Shown: piece by piece, positions 8,555 through 17,137 of the stretch
How positions within the stretch are numbered: position 1 is the stretch's first letter
Layout of the letters: each line of letters opens with the position of its first letter
Position numbers and translations under genes: made by a program
Assembly (NCBI RefSeq): GCF_026240905.1
Contig: NZ_JAPEVI010000003.1
Location: forward strand, 3,658,001 to 3,722,000
Reading direction: 5' to 3'
Source: Roseibium salinum
GTDB lineage: Bacteria; Pseudomonadota; Alphaproteobacteria; Rhizobiales; Stappiaceae
DNA: 64,000 nt
The notes under the pieces: generated by a model
Told to the model about the DNA's origin: nothing
Database searches by the model: none
The model's input: the letters and a program-made list of their open reading frames with translations, nothing else

Positions 8555-9819
8555 CCGTTGATGTCGTAACCTTTGGCTGCCGGCTCAATTCCTACGAGTC
8601 GGAGGTGATGAAGCGCGAGGCGGAGGCCGCCGGTCTCACGGACGCGATCCTGATCAATACCTGCGCGGTCACCAACGAGGCCGTGCGCCAGGCGCGCCAG
8701 GCCGTGCGCAAGGCCAAGCGGGACAATCCCGATGCCCGTGTGATCGTGACCGGCTGCGCCGCGCAGACCGAGGCGGAAACCTTCTCCGCGATGGAGGAAG
8801 TCGACCTGGTGCTCGGCAATACGGAAAAGCTGGAGCGCAAGTCCTATCAGGATGTGGCCGCCTTCGGCATTTCCGAGACGGAAAAGGTGCGCGTCAACGA
8901 CATCATGAGCGTGGAAGAGACGGCGGGGCATCTGATCGACGGCCTGGCCGGACGGGCACGGGCCTTCGTTCAGGTCCAGAACGGCTGCGACCACCGCTGC
9001 ACCTTCTGCATCATCCCCTATGGCCGCGGCAATTCCCGTTCGGTGCCCATGGGCGTCGTCATCGACCAGATCCGGCGCCTGGTCGACAATGGTTACAACG
9101 AGATCGTGCTGACCGGCGTCGACATCACCTCCTATGGCGCGGACCTGCCGGGGGCGCCGAAGCTGGGCACCTTGAGCGCTAAGATCCTGAAGATGGTGCC
9201 GGAACTGAAGCGCCTGCGTCTTTCCTCCATCGATTCGATCGAGGCGGATGACGATCTGATGCGGGTGATCGCCGAGGACGCGCGCCTGATGCCGCATTTC
9301 CACCTGTCGCTGCAGGCGGGTGACGACATGATCCTGAAGCGGATGAAGCGGCGGCACCTGCGCGCCGACACGATCCGGTTCTGCCAGGAGGTGCGGCGCA
9401 TGCGCCCGGACGTGGTGTTCGGTGCCGACATCATTGCCGGTTTCCCCACGGAAACCGAAGACATGTTCCACAATTCCCTGAAGATCATAGATGAATGCGG
9501 GCTGACGCATCTTCACGTCTTCCCGTTCTCGCCGCGCCCGGGCACGCCGGCGGCGCGCATGCCGCAGTTGCCGCGCAGCCTCGTCAAGGAACGCGGGGCA
9601 CGGCTCAGGGCAAAGGGTGAGGAAGCGCTCAACCGGCACCTGACAGACGAGGTCGGCAAGATCCGGCCGGTGCTGATCGAAAAGGAAGGCCTCGGCCGCA
9701 CGGAGCAGTTCACCCAGGTCGAACTGGATGGCGGTTCTGCCGGAACGATTGTCGAAACCAGAATTATCGGCCATACCGGGCGTCATCTTCTGGGCGAGGC
9801 CCTTTCCAGGGCCGCCTGA
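8551..9819 (+). CDS. mtaB: tRNA t6A37 methylthiotransferase MtaB (radical SAM)
   Basis: A 422-residue radical-SAM methylthiotransferase that converts t6A to ms2t6A at position 37 of tRNAs reading ANN codons. The order is standard: an N-terminal UPF0004 domain with three cluster cysteines (TFGCRLNSYESEVMKREA, NTCAVTNEA, VTGCAAQTEAE), then the radical SAM CxxxCxxC in CDHRCTFCIIPYGRGNSRS near residue 150, then a C-terminal TRAM-like tail after LTDEVGKIRPVLIEKEG. Start overlap ATGA with dapF indicates coupling; ftsY follows 105 bases later. The dapF-mtaB-ftsY order is common in Rhizobiales. Confidence 0.95.
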   Translation: MTVDVVTFGCRLNSYESEVMKREAEAAGLTDAILINTCAVTNEAVRQARQAVRKAKRDNPDARVIVTGCAAQTEAETFSAMEEVDLVLGNTEKLERKSYQDVAAFGISETEKVRVNDIMSVEETAGHLIDGLAGRARAFVQVQNGCDHRCTFCIIPYGRGNSRSVPMGVVIDQIRRLVDNGYNEIVLTGVDITSYGADLPGAPKLGTLSAKILKMVPELKRLRLSSIDSIEADDDLMRVIAEDARLMPHFHLSLQAGDDMILKRMKRRHLRADTIRFCQEVRRMRPDVVFGADIIAGFPTETEDMFHNSLKIIDECGLTHLHVFPFSPRPGTPAARMPQLPRSLVKERGARLRAKGEEALNRHLTDEVGKIRPVLIEKEGLGRTEQFTQVELDGGSAGTIVETRIIGHTGRHLLGEALSRAA

Positions 9820-9924
9820 ACAGCGCCACCTGACCAGGGCGGCCAGAGCACTTCCGGCCACACGTTGCCATTGTTCGGGCCACTGTCCGGATGTGCGACA
9901 GCAAACACTTCTTAAGGCGGGTTC

Positions 9925-11208
9925 ATGAGCGAGAAAAAGCGCGGATTTCTGGGGCGGCTCTTCGGAGGCAAGGAAAAGCCGGAAGACCATGAGGAAACCG
10001 CGGGCCGCGACGCGACGGCCGTCCCGGAGCCCGAACAGGTTGACGACGGCGGTGAAGCCGCCCGCGAGGCGGGCGAGATCGAAATGGATGTCGAGCCGGT
10101 CAGCGCCATGAGCGAACGGAGCGGGCCGCTCGGCATGGAAACCGGTCCGGAACTCGTGGCCGATTTCACGCCCCCCGAAACGCCGGCCGCGCCTGAGGAG
10201 ATCCTGTCCACGGACCTTGCCGCACCGGAAGCCGAGCCTGATCCGGAGGAGTTACCGCAGCCGCAGCCTGCGCCGGCAGGCGAGGAACCGAAGGCGTCGT
10301 GGTTCCAGCGGCTCAGGAAGGGCCTTTCCCGCTCGTCCTCGTCGCTCACCGAGGGCATTTCCTCCATTTTCACCAAGCGCCGGCTGGATGCTTCCATGCT
10401 GGAAGAGCTGGAGGACGTGCTGATCCAGGCGGATCTTGGCGTCGAAACGGCGATGGCGATCACCGACCGGCTTTCCGAAGGCCGCTATGACAAGGAAATT
10501 TCGCCGGAAGAGGTTCGGGCGATCCTGTCGGAGGAGGTCGAAAAGGTCCTGGCGCCGGTAGCCACGCCGCTCGATCTCGACACGGGCCTCAAACCGCATG
10601 TGGTGCTGATGGTCGGCGTCAACGGCACCGGCAAGACAACGACGATCGGCAAGCTTTCGCAGAAACTGCGCTCGGAGGGCAAGAAGGTGATGCTGGCCGC
10701 GGGCGACACCTTCCGCGCCGCCGCCGTGGAACAGCTGAAGATCTGGGGCGAGCGGACCGGGGCCGAGGTGATTGCCCGCGATATCGGCGCGGATGCCGCC
10801 GGACTGGCCTATGACGCCATGAAGGAAGCCCGCGAAAAGGGCTTCGACGTTCTCCTGATCGACACGGCCGGCCGCCTGCAGAACAGGACCGAGCTGATGG
10901 AAGAGCTGGAGAAGGTCATCCGCGTGATCAGGAAGCAGGATCCGGACGCTCCGCACACGGTTCTCCTGACCCTGGACGCCACCACGGGCCAGAACGCACT
11001 CAACCAGGTGGAGATCTTCGGCAAGGTGGCAGGCGTCACGGGCCTCGTCATGACCAAGCTCGACGGCACGGCCCGGGGCGGCATCCTGGTGGCAATCGCC
11101 GCAAAGCACGGGCTGCCGGTGCATTTCATCGGGGTTGGCGAAGGGGTCGCGGACCTGGAGCCGTTCTCGGCGAGGGATTTTGCCAACGCCATCGCGGGAT
11201 TGGCCTGA
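9925..11208 (+). CDS. ftsY: Signal recognition particle receptor FtsY
   Basis: A 427-residue FtsY, the membrane-associated SRP GTPase that docks ribosome-nascent-chain complexes at the translocon. The N-terminal A domain (about residues 1-125) is acidic and low in complexity (runs of Glu, Ala and Pro). The NG domain follows: helices around RRLDASMLEELEDVLIQADL, P-loop VGVNGTGKTTTIGKLSQKL, AAGDTFRAAAVEQLKIW, LLIDTAGRLQNRTELMEEL, TKLDGTARGG and the closing FIGVGEGVADLEPFSARDF. The ATG follows AAGGCGGGTTC. It is probably co-transcribed with dapF-mtaB. Its 3' side faces the small membrane-peptide gene, with an inverted repeat between them. Confidence 0.96.
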   Translation: MSEKKRGFLGRLFGGKEKPEDHEETAGRDATAVPEPEQVDDGGEAAREAGEIEMDVEPVSAMSERSGPLGMETGPELVADFTPPETPAAPEEILSTDLAAPEAEPDPEELPQPQPAPAGEEPKASWFQRLRKGLSRSSSSLTEGISSIFTKRRLDASMLEELEDVLIQADLGVETAMAITDRLSEGRYDKEISPEEVRAILSEEVEKVLAPVATPLDLDTGLKPHVVLMVGVNGTGKTTTIGKLSQKLRSEGKKVMLAAGDTFRAAAVEQLKIWGERTGAEVIARDIGADAAGLAYDAMKEAREKGFDVLLIDTAGRLQNRTELMEELEKVIRVIRKQDPDAPHTVLLTLDATTGQNALNQVEIFGKVAGVTGLVMTKLDGTARGGILVAIAAKHGLPVHFIGVGEGVADLEPFSARDFANAIAGLA

Positions 11209-11242
11209 AGCCGCGGCCGTTTACTCCGATTGGAGGAAAATG

Positions 11243-11309
11243 GGGCCGGATGCGCAGTCGGACGGCTGGGGGGAACCGTGCTATGCAAGTTGACTGTCGC
11301 ATCCGGCCC
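11243..11309. repeat. Long inverted repeat between ftsY and a small membrane-peptide gene
   Basis: GGGCCGGATGCG at 11243-11254 pairs with CGCATCCGGCCC at 11298-11309. CAGTC at 11255-11259 and GACTG at 11292-11296 extend the stem to 17 base pairs with a single one-base bulge. The loop is about 32 bases. On the minus strand the stem is followed by CATTTTCC, a weak T-run, so it may end transcripts from the small gene at 11414. On the plus strand no T-run follows, so it is not a classical terminator for ftsY. Confidence 0.6.
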
Positions 11310-11339
11310 AAGCTGCCAGGGGCGGGCAGCAATAGCGGA

Positions 11340-11414
11340 TCAAAGCACTCCAAGGAAGGACAGAAGAACACCAATGACCACGATGAGGCCAATGAGATAG
11401 ATGATGCCGTGCAT
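11340..11414 (-). CDS. 24-residue single-pass membrane peptide
   Basis: A short reading frame from ATG at 11414 to TGA at 11340-11342 encodes 24 residues: MHGIIYLIGLIVV, then IGVLLSFLGVL. Almost the whole peptide is one hydrophobic helix. The start sits behind a strong ribosome-binding site, AAGGAGAGCGAC. I recall very similar unnamed peptides (MxGIIYLIGLIVVI...) in other Rhizobiales, which supports a real gene; that is recollection, not a search. It would sit in the inner membrane, perhaps as a regulator of a larger membrane protein. It is too short for standard gene callers. Confidence 0.7.
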   Translation of the reverse strand: MHGIIYLIGLIVVIGVLLSFLGVL

Positions 11415-11579
11415 GTCGCTCTCCTTATGCTGCAAGGAGAATTCCGGGAATGGAAAATGGTTCCCGGCGTAACACGAATTTTTCGAAAAACAGCGTCAAT
11501 GCGATCCAGCCGCACCGTGGGGGCCTCCCTGCGCGGACATTACTCCGGCTGCAGGTAGGCCTCGAAAATATGCGCGATC

Positions 11580-12026
11580 TTAAGCGCTTCCCGGTTCCCA
11601 CCCTTCCGGCGCCATATCAAATCCTTCGAACTGAAAGCCCGGTGCCACCGTGCATCCGACCAGCGTCCAGACGCCCAACGAGCGCGCCTGTTGCCAGCCG
11701 TCGCGGGGAACGATGCCTTGCGGGCGCTGGCCGGTGAGGAGATCGTTGCCGAGCGTGAGGACCTGCTTTTCCCGGCCGTCCGGACTGATGGAAAGTTCCA
11801 GGGGGCTACCCGCATACCAGTGCCAGGTCTCGACCGCGTCCACCTTGTGCCAGCGCGACAGCACGCCTTCCGGCAGCAGGAAGTAAATCAGGGTGGAGGC
11901 GGCGCGGCCGGTGTCGTCGGTGACAGGGTCGCGGAAGGTCTCGGCATAGAACCCGCCTTCCGGATGCGGCTGCATTTTCAGGAGGGCGACAACTTCGTCG
12001 GCGGTCATGTCGGAACTGGCAGGCAT
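11580..12026 (-). CDS. Cupin domain protein, DUF985 family
   Basis: A 148-residue DUF985 (cupin_5) protein. The signature MQPHPEGGFYAETFRD is near the N-terminus, followed by STLIYFLLPEGVLSRWHKVD and ETWHWYAGSPLELSI, which form the cupin barrel with metal-type His and Glu residues. The C-terminal strand holds TLVGCTVAPGFQFEGFDMAP. The family has no assigned reaction; a small-molecule or sugar-related enzyme is often suggested from structures, which I cannot confirm. It reads in the same direction as the small conserved gene upstream at 12293. Family membership is firm and function open. Confidence 0.85.
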   Translation of the reverse strand: MPASSDMTADEVVALLKMQPHPEGGFYAETFRDPVTDDTGRAASTLIYFLLPEGVLSRWHKVDAVETWHWYAGSPLELSISPDGREKQVLTLGNDLLTGQRPQGIVPRDGWQQARSLGVWTLVGCTVAPGFQFEGFDMAPEGWEPGSA

Positions 12027-12071
12027 CGGGTTCCCGGGTTTTCGGCTTGCGCGAAACGGCGCATCCTGCGG

Positions 12072-12293
12072 TCAGGATGCCTTGCTGTCCGCACAGTAAG
12101 CCAGATCGTCGATGGTTTCGCGCAAGGCGGCGACAACTTCGTCATAGAGGACCTGCAGGTCAAGTTTCTGGCCGCCGCCCAAATGCACGGGGATCGGCTC
12201 GGTCTGGCTGACGATGCGGCTGACCACATCCTTCGCACGTTGTTCGGCAGATCGCCCAAGGTAGTTTTCGGCGCTCGCAGGTGTCATGGTCAT
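12072..12293 (-). CDS. Small conserved protein of unknown function (73 aa)
   Basis: Starts at ATG 12293, behind GAAAGGGCA; a second ATG two codons later is also possible. The 73-residue product begins MTMTPASAENYLGRSAEQ and continues with an amphipathic helical stretch, LDLQVLYDEVVAALRETIDD. It has no transmembrane segment and no recognised domain. Codon use matches its neighbours. It is flanked by the DUF985 gene (45 bases downstream) and gloB on the same strand (stop 120 bases upstream). I do not recognise a function. Confidence 0.6.
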   Translation of the reverse strand: MTMTPASAENYLGRSAEQRAKDVVSRIVSQTEPIPVHLGGGQKLDLQVLYDEVVAALRETIDDLAYCADSKAS

Positions 12294-12412
12294 TGCCCTT
12301 TCAGGATCTGGGACAGGTTCCATATGGGGCGCGGGTTTCGGGGTTTTAAGTCTGCGGGCGCGGAAAAGCCTTAAGGTTGCCGCAATTGCGAACTCTCGGC
12401 AAAGGAATCGCC

Positions 12413-13195
12413 TCAAGCGTTGTCCTTGCGTGTGCGGATCTCGGTGAAAACCTCAACCGGGGGTTTGCCTTCCATGCCGAGAGCGGCAGCGACGGAGGCT
12501 TCTCCGGCACGCAGGAACGGATTAGTCGCTTTTTCCCGTGCCATGGTGGTCGGCAGGGTCGCCTCGCCCCTGGCGCGAAGTTCCTGGACCTGCCGCGCCC
12601 TTGCCTGAAGATCCGGATTGTCCGGATCGATCGTCAGCGCGAACCTGGCATTGGCGTCGGTATATTCGTGTCCGCAGTAAATGGTGGTGTCGTCGGGAAG
12701 CTGGCGCATCAGTTTGGCGAGCGAGGACCACATCATTTCCTTGTCCCCTTCGAACACCCGTCCGCAACCGAGCGAAAACAGCGTGTCGCCGGTATGAGCC
12801 ACCCGGACGGAGGGGATATGCCAGGAGATCTGGTCGAGCGTGTGGCCCGGCGTCGCGATGGCCCTGATCTCATAAGGGCCGCACAAGACATCGTCGCCGT
12901 CTTCGACGGTGCTGTCCAGTTCGGAAATCTTCTGCCGGGACCGTTCGGGCCCGATCACGGCCGCGCCGGTTTTCCGCTTCAGTTCGCCGAGCCCCTGCAC
13001 ATGGTCCCAGTGGTGATGGGTGATCAGGATGTGGCTGAGTTTCCACCCGGTTTCTTCCAGCACCTGCTGGTAACACGCCGCGTCGGGCACGTCGAAGGCG
13101 ATGGTCGTTCCGCTTGCCGTGTCGTGAAGAAGCACGCCGAAATTGTCGTTGAGGCAGGTGAACTGGCGGATTTCGGTGGTGTCGCTCAGGGCCAT
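12413..13195 (-). CDS. gloB: Hydroxyacylglutathione hydrolase (glyoxalase II)
   Basis: A 260-residue metallo-beta-lactamase-fold enzyme. It hydrolyses S-lactoylglutathione to lactate and glutathione, the second step of methylglyoxal detoxification. Dinuclear metal motif THHHWDHVQGL is near residue 60, with further ligands in ATPGHTLDQISWH, VAHTGDTLFSLGCGRVFEGD and IYCGHEYTDANARFALTID. The C-terminal HAGH substrate-binding domain ends in TEIRTRKDNA, which matches the family closely. It is divergent from the methyltransferase gene at 13333; the gloB-methyltransferase divergent pair is frequent in Rhizobiales. Confidence 0.95.
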   Translation of the reverse strand: MALSDTTEIRQFTCLNDNFGVLLHDTASGTTIAFDVPDAACYQQVLEETGWKLSHILITHHHWDHVQGLGELKRKTGAAVIGPERSRQKISELDSTVEDGDDVLCGPYEIRAIATPGHTLDQISWHIPSVRVAHTGDTLFSLGCGRVFEGDKEMMWSSLAKLMRQLPDDTTIYCGHEYTDANARFALTIDPDNPDLQARARQVQELRARGEATLPTTMAREKATNPFLRAGEASVAAALGMEGKPPVEVFTEIRTRKDNA

Positions 13196-13332
13196 GGAAG
13201 CCTCCTTGCAGTGATTGACTCGTTGAAACGCAGAGTGGCAAAGAGAGGAGCCGGGAGCAAGGCAAGAGATCTTGCGCTTTCACCCGGTTCCCTGTTCAAT
13301 CGCAACCACCAACATCCGCCGAGCGAGTTTTG

Positions 13333-14130
13333 ATGTATCTCGACGTCGTCCATCTGCGTGCCTTCTACGATTTACCGCTCGGACGGCTGCTGCGGGGGCT
13401 GATCGGTACGCCCATCCGCAAGATGTGGCCGGACCTGACGGGGCAGAGCCTGCTCGGCGTAGGCTATGCCGGGCCGTTCATGCGCCCCTATCTCGACCAG
13501 GTCGAGCGGGCGATCTGCGCCATGCCGGCGCCTCAGGGAGCCGTTCACTGGCCGCGGGAGCGCCACGCCAGCGCCTGCGCATTGGTCGAGGATGCGGCAT
13601 TGCCGTTTCCCGACGTATTCTTTGACCGCATTATGCTGGTGCATGTCCTGGATCATTCTTCCGATCCGGAGGCCGTCCTGCGCGAGGCCTGGCGCGTGCT
13701 GGCGCCCGGCGGCCGGCTGATCGCGGTGGTGCCCAACCGGCGCGGCCTGTGGGCGCATTCGGAATTGTCGCCCTTCGGCTATGGCCGTCCCTATTCGGGC
13801 GGGCAGCTGAAGGAGCTCTTCAAGAACTGCCAGTTCAACATCCTGGACGACAAGGAAGCCCTGTTCATGCCGCCCACCAAGGCACGGTTCATCCTGCGGG
13901 CGGCACGCACATGGGAAGGCATCGGGCGCCGGATCTGGCCGGCCTTCGGCGGGGTTCTGATCGTGGAGGCGGAAAAGGTCGTCTACCAGAGCCTGCCGGT
14001 AAACGGCAAGAAGAGCCGGTTCAGGGTGCCGCGCCCGGTGTTCATTCCCGAAGGCGTCGCGACCGGGCTGAAGCCGGTCAGAAGGGTTCATGGAGCAAGC
14101 CCGCGCCGGCCCTGTGCCGGTGTTGACTGA
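13333..14130 (+). CDS. Class I SAM-dependent methyltransferase, divergent from gloB
   Basis: A 265-residue methyltransferase. It starts MYLDVVHLRAFYDLPLGRLL, then SLLGVGYAGPFMRPYL replaces the usual glycine-rich motif I (normally D-x-G-x-G). AALPFPDVFFDRIMLVHVLD (motif II/III, methyltransferase_11 type) and EAWRVLAPGGRLIAVVPNRR follow. The atypical motif I (GVGYAG) is seen in the homologous family beside gloB and is not evidence of decay. The substrate is unknown. ATG at 13333 is preceded by a TTG in frame. Convergent with metW. Confidence 0.8.
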   Translation: MYLDVVHLRAFYDLPLGRLLRGLIGTPIRKMWPDLTGQSLLGVGYAGPFMRPYLDQVERAICAMPAPQGAVHWPRERHASACALVEDAALPFPDVFFDRIMLVHVLDHSSDPEAVLREAWRVLAPGGRLIAVVPNRRGLWAHSELSPFGYGRPYSGGQLKELFKNCQFNILDDKEALFMPPTKARFILRAARTWEGIGRRIWPAFGGVLIVEAEKVVYQSLPVNGKKSRFRVPRPVFIPEGVATGLKPVRRVHGASPRRPCAGVD

Positions 14131-14179
14131 CGGTGCGCTCCACAGCGACCGGTGCATTCAATCTTACGGGGTCCGTGCC

Positions 14180-14812
14180 CTACCGTTTCAGCAGAAACAC
14201 CGCCTGCTCGGCGATAAGGTTCCAGACCCACCAGGGCGCGTTGACCGGTATCTTGTTGCCCTTGCCGCTCAGTGCGACCGCCTTTTCGACATTCGCATCC
14301 AGTTCCCGGCAGAGCTCGACGAAATCCCTCAGGGAACAGAAATGGATGTTGGGCGTGTCGTACCATTCGTAAGGCAGGTACTTGGTCACCGGCATGCGGC
14401 CGCGGAAGAGCAGTTGTGCCCGGTTGCGCCAATGGGCGAAATTCGGAATCGAGACGATCACCTGCTGGCCGATGCGCAGAAGCTCGCTCACCACCCGCTT
14501 GGGTTCGCGGGTCGCCTGCAGCGTCTGGCTGAGAATCACGACGTCGAATGCGTGGTCGGGATAGTCGGTCAGGTCGGTATCGGCATCGCCCTGGATGACG
14601 GAGAGGCCGCGTGACACGCAGCGGTTCACGCCTTCCTGGGACAGCTCGATGCCGCGTCCGTCGACCTGCCGTTCGCGCGCCAGAAGATCGAGCAGCGCAC
14701 CGTCTTCCGAGCCGATGTCGAGAACGCGGGCGCCGTGGGGAACCAGGGATGCGACGACCTTGTGGTCGCCGCGGGTTTCGCCGGGCTTGGTCTGTATCGG
14801 GGACAGGTTCAC
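14180..14812 (-). CDS. metW: Methionine biosynthesis protein MetW
   Basis: A 210-residue MetW, a methyltransferase-fold partner of MetX. In several proteobacteria MetW is required for full homoserine O-acetyltransferase activity. It has a SAM-type motif VLDIGSEDGALLDLLARER, then GIELSQEGVNRCVSRGLSV and DVVILSQTLQATREPKRVV. C-terminal WYDTPNIHFCSLRDFVELC is characteristic. The start is GTG at 14812, four bases after the metX stop, behind AGGAGGTCTGATCCC; translation is therefore probably coupled to metX. Confidence 0.93.
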   Translation of the reverse strand: MNLSPIQTKPGETRGDHKVVASLVPHGARVLDIGSEDGALLDLLARERQVDGRGIELSQEGVNRCVSRGLSVIQGDADTDLTDYPDHAFDVVILSQTLQATREPKRVVSELLRIGQQVIVSIPNFAHWRNRAQLLFRGRMPVTKYLPYEWYDTPNIHFCSLRDFVELCRELDANVEKAVALSGKGNKIPVNAPWWVWNLIAEQAVFLLKR

Positions 14813-14816
14813 GGGA

Positions 14817-16019
14817 TCAGACCTCCTCGCCCGGCGCCGGCACGCCGCGTGCGCGGGCCGCTCCGGTCAGGAAGCCGCGGATCGTCGCGAACATTTCCGG
14901 CACGTCGAGCAGGAACGAATCATGCCCCCGGTCGCTCTCGATCTCGACGAAAGAGACGTTTGCTGCCGCCGCGTTCAGGGCCCTGACCACGCGGCGGCTT
15001 TCCGAGGTCGGGAACAGCCAGTCGGAGGTGAAGGACATGACGCAAAAGCGGGTCTTCGTGCCCTTGAAGGCATTGGCCAGCGTACCGCCGAATTCGTCCG
15101 CCAGATCGAAATAGTCCATGGCTCGGGTAACATAGAGATAGGAATTGGCGTCGAAGCGGTCGACGAAGGTCATGCCCTGGTGGCGCAGATAGCTTTCGAT
15201 CTGGAAGTCCGCGTCAAATCCGAAGGTCAGGCTGTCCCGGTCCTGCAGGTTGCGGCCGAATTTCTGGTGCAGGGACTCGTCGGACATGTAGGTGACGTGC
15301 GCCGCCATGCGAGCGACGGCGAGCCCCTTGGTCGGCCGCACGCCTTCCTGGATGTAGTTGCCGCCGCGCCAGTTCGGATCGGCGATGATCGCCTGCCGGC
15401 CGACCTCGTGAAAGGCGATGTTCTGCGATGTGTGCCGGGCGGCCGCGGCAATGGGAACGGCGCAAAAGACGCGCTCGGGGTAGCTCACCGCCCATTGCAG
15501 CACCTGCATGCCGCCCATGGAACCGCCGATTACGGCGAACAGCGTGTCGATGCCGAGGTGATCCACCAGCCGTGCCTGCGCCCGCACCATGTCGCGGATC
15601 GTCACCACGGGAAGATCCAGCCCGTAGGGCGCGCCGGTCTCCGGGTTGGTGGTCGCCGGCCCGGTGGTGCCCAGGCATCCGCCCAGAACGTTTGCGCAGA
15701 TGACGAAATAATGGTTGGTGTCGACCGGCTTGCCCGGCCCGATCATCGTACTCCACCAGCCCGGTTTGCCGGTCACCGGGTTGGTGGAGGCGGCATACTG
15801 GTCGCCCGTCAGCGCGTGGCACACGACAACGGCGTTCGTCTTGTCCGCGTTCAGCTCGCCATAGGTCTCATAGGCAATCTGCCAGGGACCGAGTTTGGCA
15901 CCGGAATCCAGCTCCAGCGGCTCGTCTGCCGAAAAGCGCACGAACTTGCTGGAGGGCGTCTCCGCTTCGGATATCTTCAGATCCTGAATCGTGGCCGGAT
16001 TTGATGGTTCAGCGGACAT
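14817..16019 (-). CDS. metX: Homoserine O-acetyltransferase (MetX)
   Basis: A 400-residue alpha/beta-hydrolase-fold acyltransferase that activates homoserine for methionine synthesis. Family markers are [30 protein letters not shown], the nucleophile elbow [20 protein letters not shown], the Asp in [15 protein letters not shown] and the catalytic His in [13 protein letters not shown]. The ATG at 16019 follows CTTGGAGCC. It heads the metX-metW operon and is divergent from the chorismate mutase gene. I looked for a SAM-II riboswitch in the 227-base gap and did not recognise one. Confidence 0.95.
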   Translation of the reverse strand: MSAEPSNPATIQDLKISEAETPSSKFVRFSADEPLELDSGAKLGPWQIAYETYGELNADKTNAVVVCHALTGDQYAASTNPVTGKPGWWSTMIGPGKPVDTNHYFVICANVLGGCLGTTGPATTNPETGAPYGLDLPVVTIRDMVRAQARLVDHLGIDTLFAVIGGSMGGMQVLQWAVSYPERVFCAVPIAAAARHTSQNIAFHEVGRQAIIADPNWRGGNYIQEGVRPTKGLAVARMAAHVTYMSDESLHQKFGRNLQDRDSLTFGFDADFQIESYLRHQGMTFVDRFDANSYLYVTRAMDYFDLADEFGGTLANAFKGTKTRFCVMSFTSDWLFPTSESRRVVRALNAAAANVSFVEIESDRGHDSFLLDVPEMFATIRGFLTGAARARGVPAPGEEV

Positions 16020-16246
16020 GGGCTCCAAGAGTTGGTTTTTCGGTTCCTTTTAGGAAATTCCGGGCGGGTACGGAAGTCTCGAGGCCGGGATCGGATCCAG
16101 CACCTCCGCCTGCCTCTGAAGACGTTTGATAGACAGGCGACCTAGCCGCGCGAAGCTTGCCGAGTCAATGTTTTCTTTTGCCTTTGCGCGTTCACATGCC
16201 TATGACTATGCGCCGCTGAACCGAAAAGGAAGGCTGGAGCCTCACT

Positions 16247-17137
16247 ATGTCCCGACTGCCGGACGGCGGAGTGCCGCTGGACGAATTGCGAACGCGTATA
16301 GACGAGATCGACGCGCGGATCCACGATGCCCTGATGGAGCGCGCGCAGGCAGAAGCCGGGCTTGCCGCGGCGACCGGGGCCGCAGGGGCCTCCCGCCCCG
16401 TGTTTCATCCCGAACGTGACGCCGACATGATGCGCCAGATGGTCGAGCGCCATCACGGTGATCTGCCGCTGTCGACGGTGGAGCATATCTGGCGCGACAT
16501 CATCTGCGCCTGCACCGGGCTGCATGCGCACGCCTGCCTGCATCTGGACGGCAGCGCCGAACTGATCGGCATGCTGGATCTTGCCCGGTTCTATTTCGGA
16601 TTTTCGATCGAGCTGGTAGCGGCAAGCGATGCGGCCGATGTCGTCGGTGCCGTCGCGGCTTCCGATGGCGACCTCGGGCTGGTTGCCCTGACCGACCGGG
16701 CGGAGCTGCCCTGGTGGCGGGGCCTCAGCGAAACCGGGGCGCTCGTCCAGGCCCGCCTGCCTTTCGTTGTTCTGGAGGACCGGCCCGCGGATCTGCCGGC
16801 GCTGGTTCTCACCAGGGCCGACAGTCTTGTCGACAAAGCCGATGTTGCGGTTTATGACGCCCGCTGGTCCGATGTTCTACCCGGCAAACTGATGGATGAG
16901 GGCATAGAGGTGCTGAGCTTCTTCCGGTCCGCCAGGGGCGTCGATGCGCTGTTGGCGATTTCGGGAGATCTGACGGAAGAAGATGTTCTTGCCGCTTGCG
17001 TGGCAGCCGGGGCCGAGCCGGATGTGCTGAGACGTGTCGGCGGATATGCCGCGCCGATCGACGGCAACGGCGATCCGGAAGACACTTTCGAGCCGGTGGC
17101 CGGTTTCAGCGCCGGGGACGAGGAGCCTCAGGAATGA
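16247..17137 (+). CDS. Chorismate mutase domain protein with long C-terminal extension
   Basis: A 296-residue protein. Residues 10-100 look like an AroQ-type chorismate mutase helix bundle: [20 protein letters not shown], then [18 protein letters not shown] and [19 protein letters not shown]. Chorismate mutase converts chorismate to prephenate for phenylalanine and tyrosine. The remaining roughly 190 residues resemble a prephenate-dehydratase-like periplasmic-binding fold ([37 protein letters not shown]) but lack the usual dehydratase signature, so this half may be regulatory or degenerate. Stop overlaps the hisC start (ATGA), placing it first in a chorismate mutase-hisC-tyrA operon. Confidence 0.8.
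   Translation: MSRLPDGGVPLDELRTRIDEIDARIHDALMERAQAEAGLAAATGAAGASRPVFHPERDADMMRQMVERHHGDLPLSTVEHIWRDIICACTGLHAHACLHLDGSAELIGMLDLARFYFGFSIELVAASDAADVVGAVAASDGDLGLVALTDRAELPWWRGLSETGALVQARLPFVVLEDRPADLPALVLTRADSLVDKADVAVYDARWSDVLPGKLMDEGIEVLSFFRSARGVDALLAISGDLTEEDVLAACVAAGAEPDVLRRVGGYAAPIDGNGDPEDTFEPVAGFSAGDEEPQE

Noticed and set aside
16020..16246. SAM-II riboswitch upstream of metX
   Set aside because: A GCCTG/CAGGC pairing is present, but I could not find the conserved SAM-II pseudoknot elements.
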